From positions 62,001 through 126,000 of the forward strand of contig NOWV01000079.1 in assembly GCA_003344405.1 (NCBI GenBank): DNA of 64,000 bases. Reading direction: 5' to 3'. The DNA is from Trichoplax sp. H2 (lineage: Eukaryota > Placozoa > Uniplacotomia > Trichoplacea). The position numbers and the translations under genes were made by a program. Below are positions 1-10,990 of this stretch, piece after piece; position 1 is the first letter of the stretch; each line of letters starts with the position of its first letter. The notes under the pieces are model-generated. The model saw only the letters and a list, made by a program, of their open reading frames with translations, had not been told where the DNA came from and searched no databases.

Positions 1-1020
1 CATAAAAGCAAACTTGAAAAGAAACTATCCTACCCCTAGTCTACTACCTTATAATGGACGTACTGAAAATCTAAAATAGGAAAATCATCCTAAACCATCG
101 ACAGGTGTCATAGATATTGGAATATAGCTTGCCATCGCCATTTCATGCCTCTTTTCCACGGATGGGGTAGTGGAATCCCGTAGGGAAATGAGATAGAAAT
201 GACTAGGCTATATATCCAACGCAGGATTAACATAAAAGCAAACTTGAAAAGAAACTATCCTACCCCTAGTCTAAGTATCCTCTATACCATCATTGCCATG
301 GTGACGTATTGCAAGACACTTTCATTGATGGGAATGGGACCACTTTATAGCCATATTCAGGTGCAGTAGGGAAATCCTTAGAGAAAGTGAGACAAAAATA
401 ACGAGACCATACTATTTAAAACAAGATAACCATGCAATAATGATAACTACACTTTTAGCATGTAAAATAGTGCTGCGCATTTCATAGATGTCGCAAGGAG
501 AAGTTTATACCCGTAGCATGATCCTATCCCTTATTGCTATGCGGTAACGGATCGTTAGGCAATTTATTGTTGAAATCATGCTATTTTATGGTCCATATTC
601 AGGGGTGCAGTAGTGCTAAAACAGAAATTGCTATACAATAGCTATAGCCACAACTTTAGCCTATAAATTAGTGCTTCATACAAGTTATAGGAAGAAATTG
701 ATCGATATCTTCCGCAAGAATCGATTATACCAGTACAGTGCTATCATATTGATTATTGCTATGGTGAATGATTTGCTAGACAATTTCGTTATTTGGATAT
801 TGCTATTTCACGGCCCATTTTCAGGAATACAGTAGCGAAATCCCTCAATTAGAAAATAGGACAAAAACGACTAGACTATAATATCGAAGCAAGATTACCG
901 AAAATTTTGCAATATGGTCGATATTAACTATAGAAGACATTCATCAATACAAGTTCTTCAAGGAAACTATTCTATCGACATGGTCATGACCAATAATTGC
1001 TAGAGAATTTCATTATTCTA
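1..1020. repeat. Degenerate tandem repeat, unit about 200-270 bp
   Basis: A 43-bp stretch at 1-43 recurs without change at 231-273. Related wording recurs further on: blocks beginning with a 'cagtag(g/c)gaaatcc' motif near 363 and 831, and 'gactag(g/a)cta...gcaggatta' motifs near 200, 400 and 880. About four to five diverged units are visible. No coding potential is seen. The array probably continues to the left of the window. Confidence 0.7.
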
Positions 1021-1905
1021 ATAATAATAATGATAAGATATTAACGAGTATTTAACATATCTCTGCCAGTTGGATACACTTATACGTAATTAGATCAATA
1101 AGGTTGTGCGTATATATTTAATATTCTTAATCAGCTATGATCGTTATTAGTGTTATAGCATTTGATAATATTAATGTGTGATCATTTAGTTTCTCTACGG
1201 GCTTTATTACGGACTATTCAACAAGTGATCAGTCAGATCTATAGAAACATTGAGCCTATACAAAGGCTAAGCGCAATCCTTGTTCAGTACGATAGTTCTG
1301 ATGTTATACTAGTTGATAGCAAATGGGAGATCGGTTCTAGAATGGAGTAGAACTCTGTACGTAATCATCTTATAGACATTCTATGCAAGCATATATTATT
1401 CACTTCAAAAGGCAGGATATCCTCTTTCTTTTAGACTTTCTACATATCCTGGAGAAATGATGCCATGAGTTTAAGTCGGCATACTTCTAAAAAGAACAAG
1501 TTTGTGGATGATCATTTGCAATATATATTTTCGCCTACAATCTATTTTAATATTCCCTTTCTCCATTGATGTGAGGTTATGGAATACATTAAACAAATAG
1601 CATTAAAATAATTATATAGTTGTAACCAATGGGGGACCACCCACTGGCATTCTTAAAATAAATAAAATAAACAAATGTATTTTTGGGGGGAAATTTACAA
1701 ATGACATCATAATCTAGATGTACGCGTCGATTTAGCTATGGTTTGATCAACATCGGGTTGAGAAAAGATATTCATGGAGCTACTATAAGTTGTATTAGAA
1801 CTTTAGTCATGACGTCTATAAAACTAATTGCTTTGTCCATACCATATTGTATAGATTAGCATTCAAGCCGATAGCGGAAGTGATTCCATTTCTATACAGC
1901 TTAGC
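1021..1905. other. Gene-free 5' flank of the first NACHT gene
   Basis: This stretch has no supportable coding sequence; the short open frame at 1162-1350 resembles nothing recognisable. It holds an A-rich run near 1655-1675 and a G-run near 1684-1690. It presumably contains the promoter of the gene at 1947, but I see no convincing TATA box. Confidence 0.4.
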
Positions 1906-1947
1906 ATGGGAAGCAAAATTGATGCACCGAACGAAAATCAAGAATAA
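1906..1947 (+). promoter_or_regulatory. Short uORF whose stop overlaps the main start (TAATG)
   Basis: An ATG at 1906 opens a 13-codon frame ending at TAA 1945-1947. The final A of that stop is the first base of the ATG that starts the 1,725-aa protein. A further upstream ATG at 1922 opens an overlapping out-of-frame ORF. If the transcript begins upstream, translation of the main protein would need reinitiation or leaky scanning. Whether it is transcribed is unknown. Confidence 0.3.
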
Positions 1948-4900
1948 TGGCCGACAATACCAGTGATCAAGATTGCCTTCAGGGAGCTCATGCTATTGAT
2001 GTTCTATCTAGTGCTAACCAACAGGATTCCCGTCGAATGAAGTTCTCCAAGCTTAAAGTTGACGGCTTGAAAAGAAATTTTCATGGAATTGTGTATCAGT
2101 TAGGTTTACTCACTTTGGCAGCTTGGCGTGCTCGCCAGCGAAATTATCCATTTTATCTGTGCAGCGAAGCAACAGAATTTGAAAAGTTTGACGATTTAGT
2201 CATCGATAGTGGAGATAGTATTACATTCCTACAGGCCAAGCACGCTTCGGTAGCCGATTCCTATTCTGCTAAAGATTTTTGCGCCGGAATAGATCAGCCT
2301 GCTAGCTTAGCGAAATATTTTGATTCATGGATGAAATTAAGAAATGGAAAATTTGCTGTAAACAATCAAGGAAATCGTAAAACATGTTACTACATCTTTT
2401 TTACTAATCGGGATGTTAAGGAATCGGATCATTTCTTGATAGATTGTATGATTCCGGATGAAAATGAGTACTTCCGATTTAAGAAACTACCAAGGCAGCC
2501 TAAAACAGTCAAGTTTAAGACGGGGCAAAGCAGACAACAATTTATCAATGCAATCTATAATCATTCTAAGGAAATGGAAAAATACAAAGCCACCAAAGTG
2601 GATATTAAAGATGCTAAAATCAAGTTGAAAATCGTTCAGAATGGTCAGTCTTCCAATAAGCAGCTTCTGATAAGAGAATTACAAACAGAAATCGAAAATG
2701 CGGCAACAGCGTTAAGCAAATACTTAACAGATTGGTACCCTTCTGGAAAGAAGAGTACAAAACGGTTGAAACGGTCAAATATGATCGAGTGTAATGGAAA
2801 GTATCCAATATCCAATAAGGCTGGAGCTCTAATCCAACTAGCATTAACGAAAGAATCCTGGAAGAACATCTTACTAAAGAAAATGAATGATCAATCGAAA
2901 AAGTTATTCAAGTCACATAAAACAGAAATTTCTACTAAAATAAATTCACCAGAACTTGTGATTGCTGGCATTTTAGATCAGGAAATCAATCAATATCTCG
3001 ATGAATTTATTATTAAACTGATGCAACCTGACGTTTCTAATCTTTTGCAAATAATCCTTGAAGAAATTCAATTGAATGTTCATATTGCACCAAGGCAATT
3101 ATACCATGCTTTAATGGATAAAATTCTTAATTGGTTTCGAGATCGGCAACAATTTGTGTTAAAGGCAGACAAATTTGGCAATTTAGTTCAAGCAGAGATG
3201 GCAGACTTGGAGCGATTTTATCTTCTAGGTGATACACAGCAATTCGAGAAAGAGTATGAAAGCTACAATATCTCCTGGACAAACTTTCACAATCTTCCGT
3301 TATACGATTTATTCCTCACTCAGGCTGGGAATGGTTGTCCGCTGGCAATCATCACTGGTATAGGATTAAGGCCAAGAGTGTACGCAACAATCAATCTGCT
3401 TTATCAAAAGAACTTCATTCATGGCGGCGATTGGGCTTTTCTGACTATGCATCCCTCGTTAAAAATTAGTATACCAAAGGTTTTTGCTGGCGAATCAATC
3501 CGATTTATCGTTATTGATTGTTTAAATTGGTCCGATAATGATTTCCTTCCAATTGTTGAACCCATTTTACAAGCTGCAATTAGTAATAGAAAGCTATTAG
3601 TGTTACTTGTTGAAGACGATTATGTAAATACGTTAAAGAAAACGCTTGGGGATTTTCGTATCGGTAACAGTGGAGAAGGAAATAGCGCGCCAACATCATC
3701 TAATCATATTCACGGTCGAGAAAATCAGTCGCACAAGTTTCAGCACATCATTATCGACACTCTGACCGCAAAAGAAATAGAGTCTGTGTGCACACCATTT
3801 CTAGATCACTACGTAGTATTAAGTGGGAAACGTTATCCTTTAGCAACCGTTCTGAAAGACCAAACAAGCAATTTGCGAAAAGAGATGGGTGATTTCGATA
3901 CATTATGTGATATCATAGACAGTCTAGTAATAGATGCACAATCCAACCTGGAAAGTGGCTTGCCTTATGATGTTTATATACCTAATAATGCCATTCAAGG
4001 TGTACCAGTTTACAATTTCATGGACTTGATAACCAACACTAACGCTCAAGTTATAATTTTGAACAACACGAATGCACAAAAACGGATAATCCAATGGTTT
4101 GAGGCTCAGTTTAATAGGGAGAACATAATACGTTTTGTCAAAAACCCTATACACATTAGAAATGATACCAAATTCATACTTATACGAAATACACTAGATA
4201 CCTACCTTGGCCAGCTTAACCAATGCGGTTACGTTTATGAAAACGTAACCGCTATTTTTATAGGTCAAGGAACTGGATCAATCCGTAAGTGCAGGGTCAA
4301 GTTTATTAGCGTTTCTTGTACAGATACTGAATTTAACTATGCAACTGTTACCGATCAAAGTTCACATCATATAAGCCTCCCAAAGCCTGTCTCTTACTAC
4401 TTTAATGATAATGATAATGATAACAAGATAACATTAGGAAACAAGCTTATCGATCATCAACCAACACATTCAATCGTATTAGCGAAGGCTGGCTGTGGAA
4501 AAACTTCGCTATGTTTAAATATAAAATATCGATGGTTTCAGCAGAAACCATCTAAGATTACATGGATGATTTATGTCCATTTACCACAACTGAATTTATC
4601 GTCATCTCCTACACCTGATAGTATCTTTACCAAGCTAGCGACAGATATCGATTGGAAAAGTTGGGAATTATCTGCTCTAGCACAAGACATGAAAACCAAT
4701 TCTAATGTTACATTATTGCTCGATGGTTTCGACGAAATCAAAGACGAAAATCAAGCCCAACTAATCAATCAATGGATCAATGATATTTCTGATAAAGTAC
4801 AAGTTGTTATAACTTCTCGATGTTATGCTGCCAACAAAATATCTTTAACTAAAAATGTTCGTATCAATTCTTATAAATTGCTAGAATATACGGACTCCCA

Positions 4901-7124
4901 GCGAGCACAATATATTGAAGAGTACGTAAAAGCCATTCTTAGAATGCGTAAAGTGCCTCAGAATGAGCTTGATCATGAATGCATCCAAGTAATTACACAG
5001 ATTAATAAATATTTAAATTCCATCAGCAATAGAAAATCAAAAAGCTTACTAGGGATTCCTTTGGAAAGCTATCTATTCTGTGAAATATTAATACCATCTA
5101 TTCTGTCAAGTAAGGATAAAGACTACGATAGGATGGAGGCTATTTCTACAGCCACACTTCTTCAGCAATTTATCCGCAGAAAATTGCTGCTTTTTCTTTA
5201 TAAGCACATGAACATTAATGAAACTACAGTATTACCAAGGCCACAACGCATTTATGCCTTGACATCCAGTTATTTCGAACTATGCTTGGTATTTGCTTTT
5301 CGACAAGCATTTCACTTACCTTATAAGTTTATTGGTCCGTATCTTTATCGATCTTTTAAGACCGATGCGATGATTCAAGATTTGAATGATACTGGGCTGC
5401 TTTCAGTCTACAATCATGGCCAACATTACTTTAAATTTTCCCATGAAACCTATCAAGAATATTTTGCAGCATTATTTGCCTTAAGAGAGATCGTCTCAGA
5501 CGACCAACTGAGCAAGAACGTTAAAAATATCCTTCAAAAACATCGTTACAATCCGAAATATATGCTAATCTTGTCATTAGCAGCGCAATTAAGTATGACA
5601 GGTGACGATTTAATACCTAGATTTGACTCCCAAAATGATAATCATCAACTTGCGTTATGGAAAGTTTTATTTGATGATGATTCAGATATATTAGGAGCAG
5701 CGAAGACTAACTTGGCTCAAGTTTGTTTTAGTCAATTTTCAACCGATCATCGGCAAATTTTAGAAACGAAACTAAAAAAAGAGACCTGGGGAAAGCAGGT
5801 ACTACAATGCCTAAGGCAACATTCATCAACGCAAAATTTAAACGATGGTGATGCTATGCAAGACGGTAATGTAAACTTTTCCAACCGTCCAAACCAAGTT
5901 TCTTCCAAAGTTCTTTCTGATTCTGATTTGGAAAATGTAAAGACATCTCTCAAAAATAAAAATTTGGTAGAAGATTACACCAAGAAATCCCTGGAAACTA
6001 TTTGTGAAGCCAAGATTGCGCAGCTATTCGAAGAAATTATTACGGATACCAAGATTAATAGTTATTGGGATATCGACGGAGGTTTTGCAGCAATGGCATT
6101 ACTTGGAAATGCTTTTAATACCAAATTAGCTGACTATTTTATAAAACGTATAGATGAAGATGCCCGTTGGCGAGCAAATTCAGCTTTGAGCGCAATTCAT
6201 TCATTATATCATGAAAATCTGGAACCGAACGCTAAACATGCTTGTCTGAAAATAATGCCATATTTTATTAAACATCAAGCAAAATTAAGCTCAACGCAGA
6301 ATTTGATTTCTATCATTAAGAGTGCTCATAGTGTAATTTTCAATGATTTTCTTCAATTACATGATTGCATCTCCAAGATTTCATTGAACTATCTAATCGT
6401 AAATGAATATGAAGAATATTTCAAACATCCAATTTTAATCTTTAGGTCATTACTATGGATTGCAATGAAAATTCCTTATGCGGTAAATGTGGAGAATGAT
6501 GAAATTCAGTTTATCTATGAAAGTAATCATTGCTTGAAAGTTGGAAATGGTACTCAAAGTCAAATTTTTAAGGAACTTCAAAAGATTATCTTGATACGCT
6601 TAAAATCCGGCAGTGATAAACAAACTATGATTGAAAGTAATTGCAGTTGGGCTAATTTATTAGACGACGAACATACAAGAGAATATCTAGAAAGAAGCCT
6701 ATATCCTGTTTTAGCAGAAAAAGATGATTTAAGTAGTGTGCCTGATAAGTTGATGAATGATGGAGATTTAGCATTTGAAGTTTACAGCAAAATATCTGGA
6801 TATGAATTAATTAATGAAAATACAGTAAATGCACTAGTACACCTTATCGAAAACTACAAAAATCGCTCCTGGCCAAGAGAGGGTGGTATTGATGCTGTTA
6901 GTTATGTGGGTAAATACTTTAATAAACAATTTGCAGAATTTTTTATAGAGCGTGCAAAATTGTATACAGATAATGCAAAACTTTGTGAAACAGCTTTAAC
7001 CACTATCAAAGAAACACTTGAAAAAATACCAATTCATGAACGTGACCAACACTACGACAACGCTGTTAGTGTTTACGATAAATATTTTCCCGATATGCAC
7101 GCTGAAATACCAGCATATCGTTGA
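1947..7124 (+). CDS. Nuclease-like domain / NACHT STAND NTPase / WxxxGG helical protein
   Basis: Uninterrupted 1,725-codon frame, ATG to TGA, with no introns. Residues about 35-130 look like a PD-(D/E)xK nuclease: G47..YQ51, E74, DD82-83, then Q96-A-K98-H. A later 'FFTNR' strand also fits the DUF4297/Cap4 type. Residues about 466-570 have P-loop-like spacing (TGIG near 471, FIVID ending at D524) but no Walker lysine. The NACHT NTPase follows: Walker A AGCGKT at 848-853 (K852), Walker B LLLDGFDE at 923-930, a 'VVITSR' sensor strand, and the typical NACHT downstream motif SHETYQEYFAA around H1166. The C-terminal 400 residues contain two related modules starting at W1374 and W1642, each WxxxGG..A...(L/V)G..F.....FF..R. 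It is probably a cytosolic STAND sensor or switch whose nuclease would be the effector. The NACHT call is firm, the nuclease call is by motif only, and the ligand is unknown. Paralogs lie at 33,305 and 40,190. Confidence 0.85.
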   Translation: MADNTSDQDCLQGAHAIDVLSSANQQDSRRMKFSKLKVDGLKRNFHGIVYQLGLLTLAAWRARQRNYPFYLCSEATEFEKFDDLVIDSGDSITFLQAKHASVADSYSAKDFCAGIDQPASLAKYFDSWMKLRNGKFAVNNQGNRKTCYYIFFTNRDVKESDHFLIDCMIPDENEYFRFKKLPRQPKTVKFKTGQSRQQFINAIYNHSKEMEKYKATKVDIKDAKIKLKIVQNGQSSNKQLLIRELQTEIENAATALSKYLTDWYPSGKKSTKRLKRSNMIECNGKYPISNKAGALIQLALTKESWKNILLKKMNDQSKKLFKSHKTEISTKINSPELVIAGILDQEINQYLDEFIIKLMQPDVSNLLQIILEEIQLNVHIAPRQLYHALMDKILNWFRDRQQFVLKADKFGNLVQAEMADLERFYLLGDTQQFEKEYESYNISWTNFHNLPLYDLFLTQAGNGCPLAIITGIGLRPRVYATINLLYQKNFIHGGDWAFLTMHPSLKISIPKVFAGESIRFIVIDCLNWSDNDFLPIVEPILQAAISNRKLLVLLVEDDYVNTLKKTLGDFRIGNSGEGNSAPTSSNHIHGRENQSHKFQHIIIDTLTAKEIESVCTPFLDHYVVLSGKRYPLATVLKDQTSNLRKEMGDFDTLCDIIDSLVIDAQSNLESGLPYDVYIPNNAIQGVPVYNFMDLITNTNAQVIILNNTNAQKRIIQWFEAQFNRENIIRFVKNPIHIRNDTKFILIRNTLDTYLGQLNQCGYVYENVTAIFIGQGTGSIRKCRVKFISVSCTDTEFNYATVTDQSSHHISLPKPVSYYFNDNDNDNKITLGNKLIDHQPTHSIVLAKAGCGKTSLCLNIKYRWFQQKPSKITWMIYVHLPQLNLSSSPTPDSIFTKLATDIDWKSWELSALAQDMKTNSNVTLLLDGFDEIKDENQAQLINQWINDISDKVQVVITSRCYAANKISLTKNVRINSYKLLEYTDSQRAQYIEEYVKAILRMRKVPQNELDHECIQVITQINKYLNSISNRKSKSLLGIPLESYLFCEILIPSILSSKDKDYDRMEAISTATLLQQFIRRKLLLFLYKHMNINETTVLPRPQRIYALTSSYFELCLVFAFRQAFHLPYKFIGPYLYRSFKTDAMIQDLNDTGLLSVYNHGQHYFKFSHETYQEYFAALFALREIVSDDQLSKNVKNILQKHRYNPKYMLILSLAAQLSMTGDDLIPRFDSQNDNHQLALWKVLFDDDSDILGAAKTNLAQVCFSQFSTDHRQILETKLKKETWGKQVLQCLRQHSSTQNLNDGDAMQDGNVNFSNRPNQVSSKVLSDSDLENVKTSLKNKNLVEDYTKKSLETICEAKIAQLFEEIITDTKINSYWDIDGGFAAMALLGNAFNTKLADYFIKRIDEDARWRANSALSAIHSLYHENLEPNAKHACLKIMPYFIKHQAKLSSTQNLISIIKSAHSVIFNDFLQLHDCISKISLNYLIVNEYEEYFKHPILIFRSLLWIAMKIPYAVNVENDEIQFIYESNHCLKVGNGTQSQIFKELQKIILIRLKSGSDKQTMIESNCSWANLLDDEHTREYLERSLYPVLAEKDDLSSVPDKLMNDGDLAFEVYSKISGYELINENTVNALVHLIENYKNRSWPREGGIDAVSYVGKYFNKQFAEFFIERAKLYTDNAKLCETALTTIKETLEKIPIHERDQHYDNAVSVYDKYFPDMHAEIPAYR

Positions 7125-8043
7125 CCTTATAACACATAAGTGATCATATTTGAACAGTAACGTGGAGGTGAAATTTTTAGAAGATTTCCTTCAAGATACC
7201 TTTAATTAAGAAATGTTACTTTGGAAATCTGGGTTATTAGCAAGTACGATTGATGTATCGTTAGGGCTATTTTGATCAGCGATCAATGTCATCACGACTA
7301 CACTGATTACTTAATTGTTATTTTTAGTATAAATAGCTTGATCATAAATTGATTTTTCAATCTTGCTTATATGTTAACTTGAAATTTCCTAATTTCTTTC
7401 ATGATGCTTTAGTGAAAGTAACTTGTACTTCATAAAGTAAATTAATAGTTGATCCTGCCAAGGAAATCAAAATCCCAATCTTTACAACAGCAGCCTGAAA
7501 TAATCAAAATGCAACTGGTCTGACAGATTTGTTTCATTACTGCTGTACTCCCTTACATTACCTAAATTGGAAGTCAAGTATCGAACGAAATCATTTTTTT
7601 TTACGTAGCCGTAGCCGCACATCATGCCGTGCGACTTATAGAATACGATCTTTATTGATGTCATGGTGTGCTTAGAAAACAGTATTCGCGTATATATCAA
7701 GGACGATATTTACGTATTTACATAATCAGAACCCAGGCCTATAACTTACTGTACCTAGTTAAAGGAAGCGTAGTTCCTTCATATTTTCAATGGTAATTTA
7801 TCTCTCGTGTGTGCCTAATTAACATTTTTCTATAATACTGTATTCAGCATTCAGGTAATTAAATCACTACCTGCATAATAGTTTGCATAGAATTAAGTAT
7901 GTTAGTAGGCCATGGCAGATAATTCGAATGAAATGGTAATGTCGATTATTCGCTCTTATACCAAGTACTGAGAGACAGAAACACATAGCGAGGTGAATAA
8001 ACTTAGCTTTTGCTATCAAACCTTAAGGCTGGTGTTTCAACGC
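7125..8043. other. Gene-free spacer downstream of the NACHT gene
   Basis: AT-rich sequence with no supportable gene. A minus-strand frame at 7482-7700 is of the length expected by chance and resembles no known family. No clear polyadenylation cluster is assigned. Confidence 0.4.
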
Positions 8044-8412
8044 TGTTACGGAATCTAAGTTAGTCCAAGTATAGTCTTCGCTATTTCCTATAATCGTTTA
8101 CTATTATCTAGTCTGTTTATGGTGTATGATGTATCTAATTCTACAATACTGTTCTCTGCAAGTGCTCTCTCTCTAAACTATAAATACTGATGATTTTTGC
8201 CTCAGATTTGTTCAGTTGCACTTGTTAGTATTAGTATCTACACCCTTTACTTTACGACAGCTTACACGCTGATCTACCGGTAACTACCACATTGTATCTA
8301 TTTATTCTCTACAATAAATATCTCTCTTTCTAATAACCCCTCGTATCATTATTGTGAAATGCCTAAGAAGTCCACGTCCGCAGACTCTTCGAACCCTCCA
8401 TCACAGCCTTAA
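8044..8412 (+). mobile_element. Possible LTR-retroelement remnant (LTR-like block plus a short leader ORF)
   Basis: The block begins TGTTACGG at 8044, contains TATAAATA at 8179-8186 and AATAAA at 8313-8318, and ends ...TAATAAC near 8337. The termini carry the short inverted match GTTA/TAAC. This order is that of an LTR. An ATG at 8359 opens 17 codons rich in Lys, Ser, Pro and Asn before a TAA at 8410, reminiscent of a gag start. No primer-binding site, second LTR or pol is seen, so this is at best a decayed fragment and may be chance. Confidence 0.25.
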
Positions 8413-8739
8413 AGGCCTAAGATCATTAAACTATCAACCTAACGTTGTAGCTGTATATTACAACCTGCAATTGAATGCTTACGGCAACTATTACTACATC
8501 AGAAAAATAATTTACTTTCCATGTTTGAACAGTGGTGCATGAAAGTGATAAAAATTTCCGGTTACTGCTTTAATAGATTGCTATTGTAGCAGTTAGATAA
8601 TAAACGGATAATGAAGCTGTTTGGAATCAATAGTAACTTTTATAACTTAGGATAATAAGCGATGTTTCACCTATACATCACTATATAACAAAAATATTAT
8701 TTTTATATTCCTGATAGAAATTTGCTATTGATCACAAGC

Positions 8740-8985
8740 TATATTCAGATTGTGCTGAATACTATCTGCCAAGCTTTATTACGGTGCCTTATTGAGAATA
8801 TGTAGACTTGAAGAAAAGTCATTTTAAATGATTTTATGATAATATGATAACCTATATTTAAAAGAAGGGATGATTTAAAGCGGTAAACGCATTTTGCGTT
8901 GTGATATGATAGCTGTCATAACTTGGTAGTTTTACAGCTGTGTGACGTATTTTGTAACAGGAAAATTAGTTAGAAACCTCCAATA
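8740..8985 (+). repeat. Dispersed repeat of about 250 bp, copy 1 of 2
   Basis: Resembles 10,740-10,990 in order and wording: a 'cacaagct...ttcagattg' start, 'aatgattttat' in the middle, then 'gaagggatgattta' and 'gtgatatgat...ggtagtttta' at the end. The 8,413-8,740 stretch before it holds no recognisable gene. Confidence 0.6.
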
Positions 8986-9417
8986 TATTCATCCGTTATC
9001 CTTTAAGAGTTGCAAAGTGGTCAAGATTATATAAGTATGTACTGTACTCAGCAATAAATGCTTGCCATTATGTGAACAAGTATATTAATAAACATCAATA
9101 GTACTGTAACCTTTTTTTACTGTTTTTGCTATATTTTAAATAGGCATATCAATAGTAATGGAATAGAAAATCTTAATTTCTTAAAACTAATACCAAGCCT
9201 GGAAAAATGTAAGTTTGTCCTAAGATCTTAGCTATTTATTCTATATAAGCTCAGAATGATAATATTGATTGTCTTAATACAGTAAGCAATAGGACTGTAC
9301 TTTTGATTTATTATCTCAAATTGAAATTTATGGCAATATTGATCTATACCGATTAATAAATCAAGATACTGCTAATACACTACTAAAAGTGTCCTACGAT
9401 CAAGAAGAAAAAAGACC

Positions 9418-9640
9418 ATTGGTCACTTAAGGGCGGAATACAGGCTATTGGCTATGTTGGCAATTACTTTAATGAAAAAATTGCCAATTTCTTAATTCTG
9501 CGATCTGCAATGTAGCCTAATAATCTCGATGTTGCAGTAAGTGCAACTAGAAACATTGGTAAGACGGTTGATAGAATTCCGAATGATGAGCGTGATAAGT
9601 GTATCCAAAAGGCTGTTATTGCCCATAAAAGGTGCAGTTG
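9418..9640 (+). pseudogene. Remnant of the NACHT-gene 3' end (WxxxGG module)
   Basis: Starting at 9418 the + strand can be read as the second WxxxGG module of the 1,947-7,124 protein: WSLKGGIQAIGYVG, then FNEKIANFL, then an in-frame TAG. It continues with a stretch matching the final helix of that protein (RNIGKTVDRIPNDERD). No upstream NACHT or nuclease sequence remains, and in-frame stops show that it is dead. It marks an old duplicate of the large gene. Confidence 0.7.
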
Positions 9641-10735
9641 AAAACCTAATTGATTTCTATATCTATATTCATCACAGTTTTGCTAAGACATTAATTCAAA
9701 CGCGTATAGACTGATTCATTTCAAACGACTCATTGCTCCATTATGAGAATGAGTACGTAAAAATATTTCTGCAGAGTGTGATGATATTAATATCCTAAGA
9801 TTGTTTATGATGTGCTATTAAATATTTCTGTAACTGACAAATAATGAAGCGTATCGAATAGCCAATACTATCACAGATTTACTTGCCTACATTTGCTTAT
9901 TGCATTTCAATGATAATAAATTGACTTAGAACAATATCTGTTTCATTTCTAATAATAATTAATAAGACTAATTCGGCCTATTTGAATCTTTGATAACCCC
10001 TTTTTAAATGTTACTCACCTTCTAGATTTGTAAATTACTTAATAATAAATAATTAGTGCATGCGTGCAAGCGTTAAATTGATCATATACTAGTAGCAATC
10101 ATATAGCGTAGCTCCATGACTACTTGTACTTAGATAATTAGACGATTCATTAACTATATAATTTACATCTATCCAAGTTTGAACTTAATAGCAGAACAGC
10201 GAATCATCATTACTAATAGAAATCTCTCTGTAGTAAAGAACTGACTCAGTAGCTGTGACTTATATGCCATACATAGTGGCTAATCATTGAATAACTCATC
10301 TCTCTTTTTACCCCAACTGGTCTAAATTAAAAATGAATCATCCTAATAGAAGGAAAAAAATGTTATGCTTTATTAAATCAATACCATCTCAGGATATATA
10401 TTTGGTTTAGTTTGAATAAAAAGATCTTCTTTCTTGATTTAACAAAGTTTCACTTTTTATTTCGATCTGTAACTTGCAGTTCCAATCTCAAAATTAAAAA
10501 AATAATCCGTCACAGTTGTAAATATACCATTAGCATTATCCTAATTTAAAAATTAAACTTTTGTAGCCTTAAAATTTATTGAAAATTGTGGATTATGGGA
10601 GCTAAATTGAGAAGAATTGAATAATCAATATCATAGATGCCATACAGTGCTATAACATAAGGAATCTACAATTGCGCCTACGATAACAAAACTCAGCGAT
10701 AACTGTATAATATAAAATTTATTACCAAAAATCTA
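9640..10735 (+). repeat. 3' flank of the NACHT remnant and 5' flank of the deaminase pseudogene, duplicated downstream
   Basis: The part at 9,720-9,850 recurs at 13,940-14,070 and 19,770-19,890 (shared 'gagtg(t/c)gatga...gatatcct(a/c)agattgttta'). The part at 9,850-10,550 recurs at about 14,895-15,615, including 'gcaagcgttaaattgat' and 'aatgaatcatcctaataga'. No gene is seen inside. Confidence 0.65.
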
Positions 10736-10739
10736 TTAA

Positions 10740-10990
10740 AAACTTCTCACAAGCTGCATTTAGATTGTACTGAATACTTTCTGCCTAATTGAAAATATGT
10801 CAACATAAAGAATAATCATATAAATGATTTTATAATAGCATAGTAACCTCTATTTAAGAGAAGGGATGATTTATAATGATACTTTGAATTGTGATATGAT
10901 CATTGCCACGACTCGGTAGTTTTATAGTGGTGTTATGTTTTCGGAAACTCTTATACTTTGCTAAAGGAAGACTAGATAGAAATCTCCAGA
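10740..10990 (+). repeat. Dispersed repeat of about 250 bp, copy 2 of 2
   Basis: Counterpart of 8,740-8,985. It lies upstream of the deaminase pseudogene. The following 10,990-11,666 holds no recognisable coding sequence. Confidence 0.55.
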
